Below the pieces are notes generated by a model. That model ran no database searches and was not told where the DNA came from. It saw only the letters and a list, made by a program, of their open reading frames with translations. Made by a program: the position numbers and the translations under genes. Shown piece by piece: positions 53,197 through 64,000 of a stretch of DNA of 64,000 nt (position 1 is the stretch's first letter; each line of letters begins with the position of its first letter). The DNA comes from Symsagittifera roscoffensis (Eukaryota > Xenacoelomorpha > Acoela > Convolutidae). Location of the stretch: NCBI RefSeq assembly GCF_963678635.1, contig NC_087062.1, positions 73,249,345-73,313,344 of the forward strand. Reading direction: 5' to 3'.

Positions 53197-54112
53197 GTAA
53201 CATTCGCCCGGAAGTACATATCGACGAAAAATAAAGCTAGGTTCTAAGACGACTGGCTAACCTCTAAACAGAGCTTTATATGCTTTTCACCGTCTCTACC
53301 AAGCCGGTACTTTTGGTGGTCTTTTCTAACATCGGGTCGACAAAAAACGTTACTGCTTTCGGCTTCGTCAAAACACTCAAATTAACTAGATTACAAGCAG
53401 AAATAGTGAGCTCATGGCTGGGGTCTCAGTATCCCCAGACCACGAGGTCACTCCTAAAAACAGGGCTACTACTATTTATTATATTACTATTGTTTTTGTT
53501 CAGTAGATAAAAATCATCATCTTCATCGAAGATGGATCAAACCTTTACCCCAACTCCTAGCTTCTCATCCTTATCAAAATGAATCCAGTTATTAATTAAA
53601 TTCAATTCAGGACATGACAAGAAGCCTATATAAAAGAATAAAAGTCTCAGTTCCGAAACCCTTCCGGATTCTTGAATCCACTGAATCAAGCTCGTTAATC
53701 TTGATTTCTTCTTAATCCTGAAGGCTGTCCTCCACCCTTCACCGTTGTCAGCAACGGCCTTGCAACTATTGTAGCGACACAATAGTTGCAACTCGGAGTA
53801 CTCTCTGTTAACTCCGCGGTTTGTTGTCGTTTTTTCTCACAATTTTCGTACTTCTCGTGATCGCAGCTAATGTTGTTCTCTTGTTTTCTAGCTTTTCTGC
53901 CAAAATGGCCGTTTCTGACGTTTCTCAGAAATGTTACCTAATCACTTCGGAAATTTAAAAATCAGCAATTTCCGAATCTTTTAACCTTCACGTTTTGTTC
54001 AATCGTTCAAATAACGTTCTTAATTCTTAATAATCACCAATCCGGAAGGCTCGCTGCTAAAAATTCGAATTCTGCAGAGATTGCATTTTGGCCATTCTGG
54101 TCGAATGTCACA
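53197..54112 (-). repeat. 5' LTR of element G (916 bp)
   Basis: On the minus strand it starts TGTGACATTCGACC and ends GAATGTTACA. It contains two neighbouring perfect hairpins on 53742-53790. The beginning resembles LTRs C and H. Confidence 0.8.
53742..53790 (-). repeat. Paired perfect hairpins inside the G LTR
   Basis: CCGTTG-TCAG-CAACGG (53742-53757) is followed by TGCAACTATTGT, a six-base loop AGCGAC and ACAATAGTTGCA (53761-53790), a 12-bp perfect stem. No counterpart was seen in the C LTR. Confidence 0.8.
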
Positions 54113-54196
54113 TTTGTTGACCCGATGGTAGAAAGACCACCTAAAGAACTGGCTTTGGCAGAGACGGTGAAAAGCGTGTAGAGCTGTGTTTAGACG
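54113..54196 (+). repeat. LTR fragment between G and F, + orientation
   Basis: It matches, in + orientation, an internal part of the G-type LTR (complement of about 48160-48250; AGAAAGACCACC and GAGACGGTGAAAA blocks). It may continue LTR H from 48109 and is cut by the F LTR at 54197. Confidence 0.7.
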
Positions 54197-54407
54197 TGTG
54201 CCAGTCGGTCATGTCTGGAAGTTTGACCTTGAGAGACACGAAAATACATAATTTTGGATTGGAATTTTAATTTTCAAAATATCGAATGGAGCTTGTCATG
54301 CTCAGTTTTCTCGAACCAACTGAAAAAACAAAGAGAAAAATCAGAACATCCAAATTTACAATTGCGGGAAATTACCGGAAAATTGCGGGCTATTCGCAAT
54401 TTCCAGA

Positions 54408-54415
54408 TATAAAAT
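54408..54415 (+). promoter_or_regulatory. TATA-like box in the F LTR
   Basis: TATAAAAT, 212 nt from the LTR start and about 380 nt before the AATAAA motif. Motif call only. Confidence 0.45.
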
Positions 54416-54789
54416 AGGACACGAGTAGAGCTGTCTTATCCCGAAGTAGGAGGAGAGACGATAAATAGAACAAAGAACGACTATTCGGAACGAACTAGAG
54501 TGAACCTTCAATGGAAACGTGGACAGCTTGAGTGTCCCAATGGTTCATACAAAAACTCAAATTCTAGAGCCAGAACTTACTTCTGTTACCAAAACTGACC
54601 AGTATCAAACTTATTTAGTTATATTACCTAGTTCTTGAGTTGCTTACCAATTTAATTACTCCCTGTACTCGAGTACATCAACATGTGAGTCCCCAATTTA
54701 AATTTCTCGAGTGTGTTTTATGATTGTTATGTTGAGATAAGGCGAGTTTTAGGTTGATCCATCTGAAATGGATGAAAGCTCCACTGTCC

Positions 54790-54795
54790 AATAAA
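54790..54795 (+). terminator. Polyadenylation signal in the F LTR
   Basis: AATAAA in a segment conserved with the E LTR (46713-46708, minus), where it is also present. Confidence 0.45.
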
Positions 54796-55095
54796 AAGTA
54801 ACTTAACGGATTGTTCCGACCCTGTTTTTAACGGCGTTCGCGTATTTTGGGTATCTTGAGACCTAAGTATGGGGACGTTCTTATTTTCTAGAGTGGGGGG
54901 ATATTTTGGTAGTAGCCTTTAAGCTGTAACGGGTTCTAGTCTCATGTCGCAAGCGAACCGAATTGGCTCCGACCGTTCTTGAGGTAGAAAAACACAAGAG
55001 ATAGTGTCCCTGACTCTTGAGCCAATGGTTATAGGGCCTATTTTTCTTTAACCTCATATGTGACTTAAGTAGGCGACTATTACATAGTGTTTTTA

Positions 55096-55110
55096 TGGAG
55101 CTCCTGGGTG
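55096..55110 (+). promoter_or_regulatory. Primer-binding site, element F
   Basis: TGGAGCTCCTGGGTG, 11 nt after the LTR end and identical to that of E. Confidence 0.7.
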
Positions 55111-57244
55111 TTTTTACGACATCAAGACTACGGAGTCGAATCCACTTGACACAGCTCTGGGCTACATGCCCATTCTAGAGTACCGGTAGTACGGTGTGGC
55201 GGGAACGTGTAAACCTTCCAGTCGTAACGTGATAGCTTTTTAAGAAAAGTCGAGAAAACTTCCTGGTACGCTCTCCGAACGAGGCCTAGCTAACCGAGTA
55301 AGGGGGGTAACTAGGGGGACAAAAACACGAGCAAAAAGACAAAAAGCGAAACAAAAAAAAAGTATAGAAAAAGGAACAAAAACCATAAAACGAAAAGACA
55401 GTGACTTTGATACCAGATCATTTGGATCAAACCTCTATATTAATTAAATAGTATACCCATACTGTTTTATAAGACCGATCCTTTCGATCAATCTAGCAAT
55501 ATAAACCAGTGACTCTGAAAAGGTGCCCGAGTGGGGGCGTTGTTAAGGGTTTTCAGACAGATTGCAACCTAGCCGGACCATTGGGAGACTTGACTGGAAA
55601 AGGTGACCAGTCGAGTGGGAAGGTGGTTCACAAGGATGGAAACGGACCACTAGGAGACTTGACTGGAAGAGGTGACCAGCCAAGTGGGAAAGTGTGCTGC
55701 TGTCAAGTGCAGAACAGAAACAACCAGCACAGGATCACCACACCACAAGAGGACGCACAGGGGTGTTCTCAAGTTGGGCAACGGGTATCGTTAGAATCCA
55801 CATTACATTATAGGAGATAAGTGTAAAATTGGATAGGCGGAGTCCCATTGTTTTGAGGAAGTTTTTGCACAAGCAGGCCTGGAAACAGGTCTACGGTTTT
55901 CTCTCGAGAGATTTAGCACCCGGCGCTTAAGGGATTTTTTGGCTTAATAGGGGGGCTAAAGAGGGGGGAGGTTAGAAGGGGGGCTGGTTAAGTTTGAGGT
56001 TAGCGGTTATAAATTGTAAAAAGGGGGGAAATTAGAGTAACTAATTGCTCGGCATCGTCGACTTAGTTACATTAGATATTTACACGCGTTGGTTACAGGA
56101 AGGGGATATCCAAAATTATAATCAGGTCAAGGTAGGTACCCTGGTCGGATCGGTAGGGGGGAACGGACATAGACAGTTTTTGTGATACCCCATAAGATCG
56201 CTAGCAGGGGGGAGGAAAACGCGTGTTAATCGGGTACCAGACATTTTTTCGGACAAAGATTGACATCAGTCAACCTTGAATTTCAGGAGAATTCACCCAT
56301 CTGTTTTTGAAATTTTTTCCAGTTTAAAATTTTATGTTTTGGTAAAAAAAAATTGTTGTTGGTATTTTAACGAACAGGTGATCACAAGACACCTGCGGGG
56401 AATTTAGAGTTTCAAATAGCCTGACAAGACTGGATCAGTATTTGGGTTTCGACCATTAAGATAGGGATTTTGGGAAAATTTTTACAAGAGCTCAAGTGGT
56501 GGTAAACGGTACAGTGGTTCAATAGTCCCTACAACGAACAAGAAGAGACCCGATATCCAGATAATCAGTGACGAGTCTTGGGACAGTACCGAAGAAGTCT
56601 TGGGACATTGCAGTCTGGGGACAGTCTTGGGGCAACACAGTCTTGGGATAGTCTTGGGACAGTGCAGCCTTGGAACAGTCTTGGACAGAGCAGTCTTGGT
56701 ACGAAACAGTCTTGGGACATTGGTCTTCGGACATTGGTCTTGGGACATTGGTCTTGGGACAGTGGTCTTGGGACATTGGTCTTGGGACATTGGTCTTGGG
56801 ACAGTGGTCTTGGGACAGTGGTCTTGGGACAGTGGTCTTGGGACATTAGTCTTGGGACAGTGGTCTTGGGACATTGGTCTTGGGCCATTGGTCTTGGAAC
56901 TTTAGTCTTGGGACAATAGTCTTGGGACATTGGTCTTGGGACACTAGTCTGGGGATACCAACAGGAAGTACTGGGACAACACTGAATAGTCTTGAGACGG
57001 TAGAAAGAAAGTCTTGGAACAGCATTAGGAGGGGGGTACTAAAAGAGTACTAAGTCAGGTTGAAGTAACCAATTGTAAGATCATATTCTATATCCTATCC
57101 TAACACATAAAACTTTCAAGAGCTTGAGAAAAGTTGTTTTCAGCAAATCGTTGATTTCTTTTTACAAAACTTTTCAAAAGAGGTTTTAACTTTAGAGTAG
57201 AATTTTGTAGATAGTAATACTGTAAAGAGTAACAATTGTAAATA
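55111..57244 (+). other. 5' leader of element F
   Basis: About 2.1 kb. It contains the box TAGCTTTTTAA (55233-55243), a direct repeat at 55575-55690 whose open frame 55509-55820 repeats GPLGDLTG, a G-rich stretch near 55950-56035 and a minisatellite at 56575-56956. It is the inverted counterpart of the E leader. Confidence 0.75.
56575..56956 (+). repeat. 14-bp minisatellite in the F leader
   Basis: Starts as irregular 20- to 21-bp units around GTCTTGGGACAGT and becomes a regular 14-mer, GTCTTGGGACATTG or GTCTTGGGACAGTG, over about 56700-56900. The core is the same as in the 21-bp array of E. Confidence 0.95.
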
Positions 57245-59792
57245 ATGAGGCGAAGCAGGGTACCGGTAGCTGAAAAGAGGTCTACCGAAGCGAAGACAAA
57301 GTATAACTCGTCGCTACGTAAAACAACATCAATGGATCCGAAGGTAACAAAGAAGAAGTTTTCAGTTAGTATGGTCAGCACGAGGAGTACCACGGAAAAC
57401 AAAGCAAAAGAGGGCACAGAAGAGGAACGAGTAGAACCCACCATCGAGATTGATCTAGAGACACCTGATCAAAGTGTGGACGAAGCAGGAAGGAAGACGA
57501 CAGAGTCAACTCCAATGCCTAATGCGGAAGAACCTAACCCGAATCCCAAAGAGTTCTCACCGATAGACAACGCGGAAGACACAACAGGCAACACGCAAGA
57601 AACAGTGAAGGATGAGTCTCAAAAGAGAACGTCTTTTACTGAAAGATTAGGAATGATGGTCGGAATGAGATCGAAGGACGCAGCGGTGGAGGAGACGAAA
57701 GTTGAGAAAAGCAAAACATTCGGAACAAAATCCACGAGAACGACAGAGGCCGATCAGAACGAGGGTCAGAGAAAATCGGGACCAGCGATCAACTACAGGA
57801 CAACAACGGACCATGGAACGACAACTCTTGAGTTAAGCGACTTGATGGCGAAATTAGATCAGATAGATGAGAAACTGAAGCACAGCGAAGATGATAGAAA
57901 TGTGATAAAGAAAGAAATGAGACACAACAAACATGAGTACTTGGACAACTATTTCCATCTAGCGATGAGAAACTGAAGCATAGCGAAGATGATAGAATGT
58001 GATAAAGAAAGAAATGAGACACAACAAACATGAGTACTTGGACAACTATTTCCATCTAGAGGAAAAGCTTCAGAAGATGTCTGACAAAGTAGAAACCACT
58101 GATGAAGAGCGAGAGAAGATTATCAGAAAGGACATGCAGGAAATGAAGCAGCGATATGACGCAGTGAATTGCCAGTTAGGGAGTTTGGAAACGAGAATGG
58201 ATACGATGAGTAGGGAACAGGCTGAGAGCTCAAGTGCAATACAGACAAAGCTAGACGCTATTCTTAGGAATTCAACACAACAAGACAGGCCAGTTGCAGA
58301 GAGGACACAAGGTAATAGAGTGGACTTCGTGGAGCCTCAAAGGAACAAACGACAGTCAACGCCGTTACCAGCAACCCGGGAGGCCGCGATTATGGCACCA
58401 GTGGGGGCCAGGGCCATTATAAAGAATGGAACAGTGAACACAACCAGTAGTCCAGGGGACTCCACGACTCAAAACAACGTGGGACCGGATGCCATGACTT
58501 GGGCAAGCACCTGGGAAATGATGAACAGGATGCTAGAAGCCTTCGCCACGAGGAACACCGACTCGAGTGACAGAGGAGGCAACAAATCCAGGAAAACCAT
58601 CAAGAAACCGAAGGAGTTCAAAGATGATTCAGATGGATGCATTGACACTTGGGTAGAAGTCATGAGGTTGCACTTAGAACAAGACAACTTGAACGATGAG
58701 AGGCAAGCATGCACAGCGATACTGAGCAATCTGGAAGGCACGGCATCGAAATGCGTGGTTGCGAAGAAAGAAGAGGAACGCGACACAGCGGACAAAATCT
58801 TTGAAATATTGTTAAATAGATTCGGCTCAGGCATGAAGGGTCATCAAGCGATGATGCGATTTGAGATGAGGAGACAAAGGGACGATGAATCGATTGACAG
58901 GTTCCTAGATGATCTTGGGAGCTTGAGAAGAAGGAGTGACCCGGAAGAATCTACCAATCGAAGGAACTTCAGTATCGCCTCAAAGTTCATTGATGGGGTG
59001 AAGAGTGATGACTTGAGAACGATGTTAGCAACGTACTACACATTGTCGAAAGACAGTGCACCAACTCCAGGAGAGATGAGGCAGAAGTCAAGAGAGTACA
59101 TGTTGATGAAACCCAAGAAATACTCGTACTCAGACAACAGGAACACACAAGGGGGAAGTCAGCCACAGAGGTCGTCATGGTACAAGCCCAGAGATGACAT
59201 GGACAAACGCAGTTCATGTGCTAATTGCGGGTCGGCGGATCATCATGTGGCGGATTGCACGACATACAAACAGAGCATGAAGAGTTTGGGATATGCACCC
59301 GATGAAGAAGATATGAGCCAGATGGAAGAACACGAGTTCTATAGTGGCTTGATCATCAAAATAGGTACAAGATGCTTCTTCTGCAACCAAGAAGGGCACT
59401 TCAGGATGGACTGTCCGTTGTTTTGGGAAGCGGTCAAGAACCAGAGTCATCCAAAACACAAGTTGGCGCTAGCACCAGTGCAAAACCAAAGAAACAGACA
59501 AGGTGAATTTGAGACGAAAAACCTAGATAGACCAAATGCGGAGCTACCGACGAAAACAGTGAAAGCTGTAACACAATGTAATAGTGCAGTAGAGGCCACG
59601 GCGAAGAACGCACAAGAAATAGACTATGAGAAGGCGGCAGCGGAGGCCATCAACAAAGTGAAACAAGACCTAGCAGCGAAAGAAATAGAACAACGACTGA
59701 AGCAAGAAATCCAAAGACAGAAGATGAACGAAGCATTAAGTTGCTCACAGACAATACCAGAAGCTGCTGAGGGGTCGACAAAAAATGGAAAT
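57245..59792 (+). pseudogene. gag: Element F gag, broken by a tandem duplication
   Basis: Start at 57245 (MRRSRVPVAEKR). Frame 57245-57976 covers the N-terminal and coiled-coil part. The same ancestral frame resumes at 57999 and is open far into pol. The gag core has DSDGCIDTWVEVMRLHLEQD (near 58625-58685) and RRQRDDESIDRFLDDLG. Zinc knuckles CANCGSADHHVADC (59217-59258) and CFFCNQEGHFRMDC (59373-59414) are both intact. A Lys/Glu-rich segment leads to the protease in the same frame, so Gag and Pol are a single chain. Confidence 0.9.
57866..58060 (+). repeat. 98-bp tandem duplication inside F gag
   Basis: The unit starting GATGAGAAACTGAAGCA at 57866 repeats at 57964. The second copy lacks one A (near 57995). 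Together they shift the frame of gag twice, which explains why the ORF is split here. Confidence 0.95.
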
Positions 59793-60960
59793 TGCAACAC
59801 GGTAAAAATGGTTACAGGAAAGCCATTTGGCATAATCACTGTGGGCGGCCACGAAGTAACGAGAAACTTGAGCGAACCAAGTGACCAGACAATAATGCAC
59901 ATTGATGTGTACGCAGATTACTTGAGTTGTATAAGCCCACAAACGACTTCTAGAGCGTTGAGAGCACTACTCGCGAGAGGGGGTAGCAAGTCGGTACGTG
60001 TTGATAACAGGTACACAGAAGCTTATGGTCCACATGAAATGATGCTAAATATAGATGGAATCAACCTCTATACCAAAACAATGATAACATGTGAAGAAGA
60101 ACTAATTGGGCAAATCTACGTGGGAAGAGAAGAGTTGAAAGTGAGATCGATCGGACACTGCGCCATGCTTGAAGAAGATGCGATGCACATCGGGACAGAG
60201 GCAGATGTGACAGGACACGTGTTAGACATAAGTGGCAAAAAGACTCAGTTACGTGGGTTACTCGATACGGGAGCAGTCTTGAGTGTCATACCAATCGAAA
60301 CTTGGGAAAGAATGGGCTTCAACAAAGATGATTTGATAGATTCGAGAATACGGTTGTCAGCTGCGAACAAAGGGGCCCTGCGGGTGTTGGGCAGAACGCC
60401 GATAATAGCCCTCAATCTGGGGGAACGTAACCTGTGGATGAGCTTTCTTGTGGTAGAAAACCTAGATGAGTCTGACCAATTTATTTTAGGCAGAGACTTT
60501 ATCAGGAACTTTGATGTAGCGATTGATCTAAACAACGCAATGTTCAGGATACGGAACCCGGATAGGAGGTACGCAATCAAACCGGTAAATTTACTAATGG
60601 CAAATGAAACCAAAGCACCGGTATTCTTGAGTAGGAGGGTGAGGCTAAAGGCGAACGAGGCGGCGATTGTAAGCTTACGAATGAAAAATTACAATGAACT
60701 AAGTGACAACAAGCAGGTATGCGTAGTCCCAAATCCAAATAGTCAAAGTGCTGCTGTTTTAGGAAGATCCTTCTCGATTACGAAGAGCGGCCTCTGCGTG
60801 AGTGTCTTGTTGAATACCCTTGACATGCCAATCACGATACAGAGGTGGAGGAAACTGGGATATGCTTTACCTGTTAAAACTCGATATGAAATCTTGATTT
60901 ATTTAATCTTGAGACGATTAAATAAAATAAAAGATTCAACAGGTCTTGTGAAGTCACTTA
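59793..60960 (+). CDS. Element F protease region, open frame
   Basis: Part of the 1138-codon frame 57999-61415. DTGA at 60264-60275 within LLDTGAVLSVIP, and LGRDF near 60487-60501. The upstream RYTEAYGPHEMMLNIDG segment is shared with E. The region after the protease (SNNKQVCVVPNPNSQSAAV) is common to all copies. All residues needed for an active retropepsin dimer are visible. Confidence 0.85.
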
Positions 60961-62027
60961 AGTCAGAGACGGACGATGGACTATCGAGCTGTTCGAATTT
61001 CCCGGAACGGCCCACATTAGACGAAATACAGGGTGATAAACCGGTTCTACCGGATATTGAACACTTAAGAGGCAAGTTCACGGACGAACAGCTCGAAGAC
61101 ATCAAGGACGTACTAGAGCGGAACGAAGAAGTTTTTTCAAGACATAAAGCAGACATCGAGTGTTGTAATTTCGTTGAACATGAAATAGTACTTGAGGAAA
61201 ACGCAATACTGCACAGGGAGGGGGCGAGGCGCATGACCCCACACAAATCGGATGCGTGTAGGAAGGAGATTGAAACGCTACTAGAGTATGACATGATAGA
61301 ACCATCCAAATCACCGTGGGCGTGTGGAGTAGTGATGGCAAAAACGAAAGGCGACCAGTTAAGGTTTTGTTGTGACTTTCGATACCTGAACTCCGTCACG
61401 GTGAAGGATGCCTAACCCATACCTAGGATTGATGAGAGCCTCTCGAAGTTAGGTGATGCAAAATTTTTTACGACTCTTGATTTAGGCTCGGCTTTTTGGC
61501 AGGTACCGCTGAGAAAGCAGGACAGGGACAAGACAGGACAGGGAAGCAGGACAGGGTTTGCCTGCGAGTTGGGTCTGTTTCAATGGAAACGGATGCCGTT
61601 TGGACTTTGCAATGCCACAGCCACGTTTCAGCGGTTGATGGCACACGCGCTGATAGGCGTGACGAAGAAGTACGGCAATCTGGTAATGTGCTATGTGGAT
61701 GACGTGGTAATAGCGACACCCACACTAGAGGACCACATTGAGAGACTCGACGAAGTATTTGCGGGTATGAGGAGGTCGGGGCTGAAGTGCAAACCATCAA
61801 AGTGTGAGATACTCAAGGACTCGATAAAATACTTGGGCAGGATGGTGGAAAAACACGGCGTCAGACCAGATCCAGACGCGGTAGAGGCAGTCCTAACTTG
61901 GAAATCGCCGAAAACGGAACACCAATTGATGAGCTTTCTGGGTTTTGCGAACTACTATAGGGAATTTGTCAAAGGCTACGCAGACAAGGTTTATCCGATG
62001 CAACAGTTAATGAGGCACAAGGGCAAG
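60961..62027 (+). pseudogene. Element F reverse transcriptase with one stop codon
   Basis: In the frame of 57999. RRMTPHKSDACRKEIE and RFCCDFRYLNSV precede a TAA at 61413-61415, where a Tyr codon is expected. Then TTLDLGSAFWQVP (catalytic Asp near 61477), and YVDD at 61692-61703. An in-frame insertion near 61515-61560 repeats an AGCAGGACAGGG unit. The end is FLGFANYYREFVKGYADKVY. Apart from the stop and insertion, RT motifs are complete. Confidence 0.9.
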
Positions 62028-62480
62028 AAGTTCACGTGGAATAACGCAGCAGAAGAGTCATTCCAGAGAATAAAGAAAGAGTTGTGCGAGGCACCAGTAC
62101 TAGGGATGCCAACAGAGAAGGGGATGTACGTATCGGTAGTAGCGATATCTGGAATTCTCCACCAAGAACAAGAGTGGAACGGGAAGACAGTCTTGAGACC
62201 GATAGCGTACGGGAGCAAAGTCCTAAGTGACACGGAAATGAAGTACGGAGCACCGAAAGCAGAGATGTTCGCGGAGGTTACCTTTGTCGAGAAATATAGG
62301 GCATACCTAGGCAGCGAGCCATTCAAGTTGCGAGTCGACAACCGGGCACTAAGCTGGCTGAAAACGTACTCAATGGACTAAAGTTACATTGGGAGGTGGA
62401 TAGTTCGCGTGGACGGATACAATATGTTAATTGAGCACAGAACACGAGACAAACATCAAAATGATGACAGCTTGAGCAAG
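62028..62480 (+). pseudogene. Element F RNase H
   Basis: Same frame. The first motif, expected as VLDTDASV, has lost about five residues (YVSVVAISG, near 62125-62145), including the catalytic Asp. KAEMFAEV (Glu) and LRVDNRALSWLKTYS (Asp) follow. A TAA at 62379-62381 replaces a Gln codon. The loss of the first Asp would kill activity. Confidence 0.85.
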
Positions 62481-63690
62481 AAGACGGAGCTCTACGAGAG
62501 ACAAGAACAGAGGGAGGCAGATAGACCTGAAATCAAAGATGGCTTCTCCTTCATGGACAAGGAAACGTATGACAGTCTTCCTCTCACGAGATGGTTGGAC
62601 AAATCAGGCAAACCGATAGAAGATCACCCCGAGTTACCAAAGGAAACCACGAAAAAAAAAACAATCTTAAGAAAGAACCGAGGGATGCCTATAGGAATAA
62701 TGCTTAAGTCAAAGATCGTGAGGGAGACGCTCAAAGCAAAAGGCTACGATCTCAAAAAGTAGAAACGGGGGAAGCACAAATAGACGAGGGCTTAAAGGGG
62801 TTACTCGAGAGACTAGCAGATGATAAGCCCGTGATTCAAGAAAACTGTAGAGAGGAACCTGAGGTCACAATACTGCGGAAGAACGGGACAGCTAGTGATA
62901 GAAACACCTCGAAGGTGACTAATCTAGATGGGAAGGAAGTGGTGCAGTCACTGGTTGAAAAGATCCCAGCTGAATTACTTGAACAGACTAGAGTCAGGAG
63001 AAAGAGAGTGGAATTCAAGGAAGAAGCTGAATACCTGGGACCAGGTCAAGAGTCCGGGGAGCGGTCCACGTCCACAGAAGAAGAAAACACTGAAGGAGAA
63101 AATTTGTCCGGGGAGTGTGAAATGTGGGATGTGGATTCGGAAGCGAGCAGTGACAATCAAGATAGTCTCTGCATGATATTGGCAGAAGAAAAGATTAGAC
63201 ACCACGACAGGGAACTACAAACAGATCCGTCCTCAGGAACCTTCAACTTGGACATGCAGGAGATACGAGGTGGTGAAGAACTTGAAAGGATTGCAGTTTC
63301 GAGGAAGCCATTCAGGGAGCTATCATGCAATTCGAATGTGAGAACAAATCTGGTGCCGGAAGACGACATGAAGGTGGTGAGGAGGATAGTATGCGTGAAG
63401 CTGAATGACGACGTCCACAACCCTGGGGAGATGAATGGGCAGATCATGGCGCTGAAGGAACATGTCAGAGCGAGATACAGGCTGTCGGACCTGGTAAGAG
63501 TCCAGAAGAATGATAAGATGACAAGCAACCTCTCCAAATGGAATCGAACAGGGTCTAAGGAGAAAGGGGAGCTTGAGGAAGACAGCTACAAGATCCTGAG
63601 CCAGTTCTACAAAGAGAGGAAAGAGTTACTCTATCACACGGCTGATGGGGTTGTAGCATGCAAGAGAAAAGAAGAAGACAAGATATTACA
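62481..63690 (+). pseudogene. Element F pol linker between RNase H and integrase
   Basis: Frame 62409-62762, then after a shift at about 62760 the frame 62831-63775. Motifs: FSFMDKETYDSLPLTRWLDK, LLERLADDKPVI, two GTCCGGGGAG motifs (63052 and 63106), EELERIAVSRKPFRELSCNS, YRLSDLVRVQKNDKMTSNLS and DSYKILSQFYKERK. About 400 residues with no known domain, conserved between the E/F and A/C/D families. Confidence 0.8.
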
Positions 63691-64000
63691 CAACACAACC
63701 TCATCATATTACCACAATTATATCAGACAGAGGTGCTGTTCAGATCACATGATCAAATGGGGCACCAGGGGATAGACAAAGTGCAACAAAGAATACTTCA
63801 CAGGTTCGATTGGCCAGGATTGAGGAAAGCCTGTGAGAGGTGGGTGAATGCATGCCTGGCATGTTTGCAAGTGAAAGACCCTAGGAAGATGAAATTCCCA
63901 CTCAAGTCGGTGGAAAGCTCGGAATTTAATGAAGTGGTGCAAATAGACAATCAGAAGATCTGTATGACGGACTCAGGGTATAACCAGATACTGGTTATAA
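63691..64000 (+). pseudogene. Element F integrase, N-terminal part, cut by the window end
   Basis: After a frameshift near 63700 coding is in another frame: SHDQMGHQGIDK, CERWVNACLAC (HHCC zinc domain), then the core start EFNEVVQIDNQKICMTDSG. The rest is outside the window. Confidence 0.85.

Larger units (their letters stand above)
48110..54112 (-). mobile_element. Element G: internally deleted LTR element of the C/D family
   Basis: On the minus strand: 5' LTR 54112-53197, PBS 53184-53170, leader to 50305, gag N-terminus 50304-48481, then directly the last 370 bp of the 3' LTR (48480-48110). Gag C-terminus, pol and half of the 3' LTR are deleted. The LTR ends are a clear direct repeat. No clear target-site duplication is seen. 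Confidence 0.8.
54197..55084 (+). repeat. 5' LTR of element F (888 bp)
   Basis: Starts TGTGCCAGTCGGTCA, ends ACTATTACA. Inverted match to the E LTR. TATA-like box TATAAAAT at 54408 and AATAAA at 54790 give a plausible U3-R-U5 order. The first codons from the LTR start keep the VGHVWKFDLERHE frame. Confidence 0.85.
54197..64000 (+). mobile_element. Element F: Ty3/gypsy-class LTR retrotransposon, 5' part
   Basis: LTR 54197-55084, PBS 55096-55110, leader to 57244, gag from 57245 and pol to the window end inside integrase. Same subfamily as E and arranged head-to-head with it. It is the best-preserved copy: gag is broken by a 98-bp duplication, and pol by two stop codons, a small RNase H deletion and two frameshifts. 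Any 3' cargo lies outside. Confidence 0.85.

Noticed and set aside
48110-54112. Target-site duplication around element G
   Set aside because: Flanks AAGTT (48105-48109) and TTTGT (54113-54117) do not match, so no duplication can be claimed.
55509-55820. Leader ORF repeating GPLGDLTG as a gene of F
   Set aside because: It comes from a duplicated leader block. The inverted E counterpart has different spacing and no matching open frame.

Overview
This window is a graveyard of related Ty3/gypsy-class LTR retrotransposons from a metazoan nuclear genome. The evidence is gag-like proteins with two CCHC zinc knuckles, a DTGA aspartic protease, a YVDD reverse transcriptase, RNase H and an HHCC/DDE integrase, plus LTRs ending TG...CA, primer-binding sites and polypurine tracts. 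I found no convincing host gene, tRNA, rRNA or CRISPR array. An invertebrate host seems likely from the general look of the elements, but the sequence alone does not settle the phylum.

Layout. 1-5254 (+): the 3' part of a pol without integrase (copy A), fused head-to-tail to the gag-protease of a second copy (B), which breaks off at 5254. 5255-5798: unassigned. 5799-26740 (+): copy C, with a 5' LTR, PBS and 3 kb leader, runs gag-PR-RT-RNase H-linker. It is then joined by the same breakpoint seen between A and B to copy D. D continues through integrase into a macro-domain module and ends in an SGNH-hydrolase fragment. 26738-47301 (-): element E of a second subfamily, about 20.6 kb, with a full 5' LTR and a truncated 3' LTR. 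After integrase it carries about 9 kb of extra coding sequence: a coiled coil, one clear and one possible SGNH domain, and several unknown proteins. 47302-54196: LTR fragments in + orientation surrounding element G (-), a deletion derivative of the first family with only a gag N-terminus between its LTRs. 54197-64000 (+): element F, of the same subfamily as E and head-to-head with it. It is the least damaged copy and leaves the window inside integrase.

Logic. Each element would make one Gag-Pol chain cut by its own protease, with a long linker between RNase H and integrase, and then a variable 3' cargo that differs between subfamilies. Every copy here is damaged by stops, frameshifts or lost catalytic residues, so what is seen is ancestral architecture rather than active genes. 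B, C and D share several identical lesions and A/B and C/D share one junction, which points to amplification after inactivation, either as a composite dimer or by segmental duplication.

Most notable: ADP-ribose-type macro and SGNH-hydrolase cargo behind a gypsy integrase; the very long E element; a 42-bp-spaced series of polypurine-tract-like motifs inside pol; minisatellites in the leaders; and an LTR that encodes the C-terminus of the last ORF.
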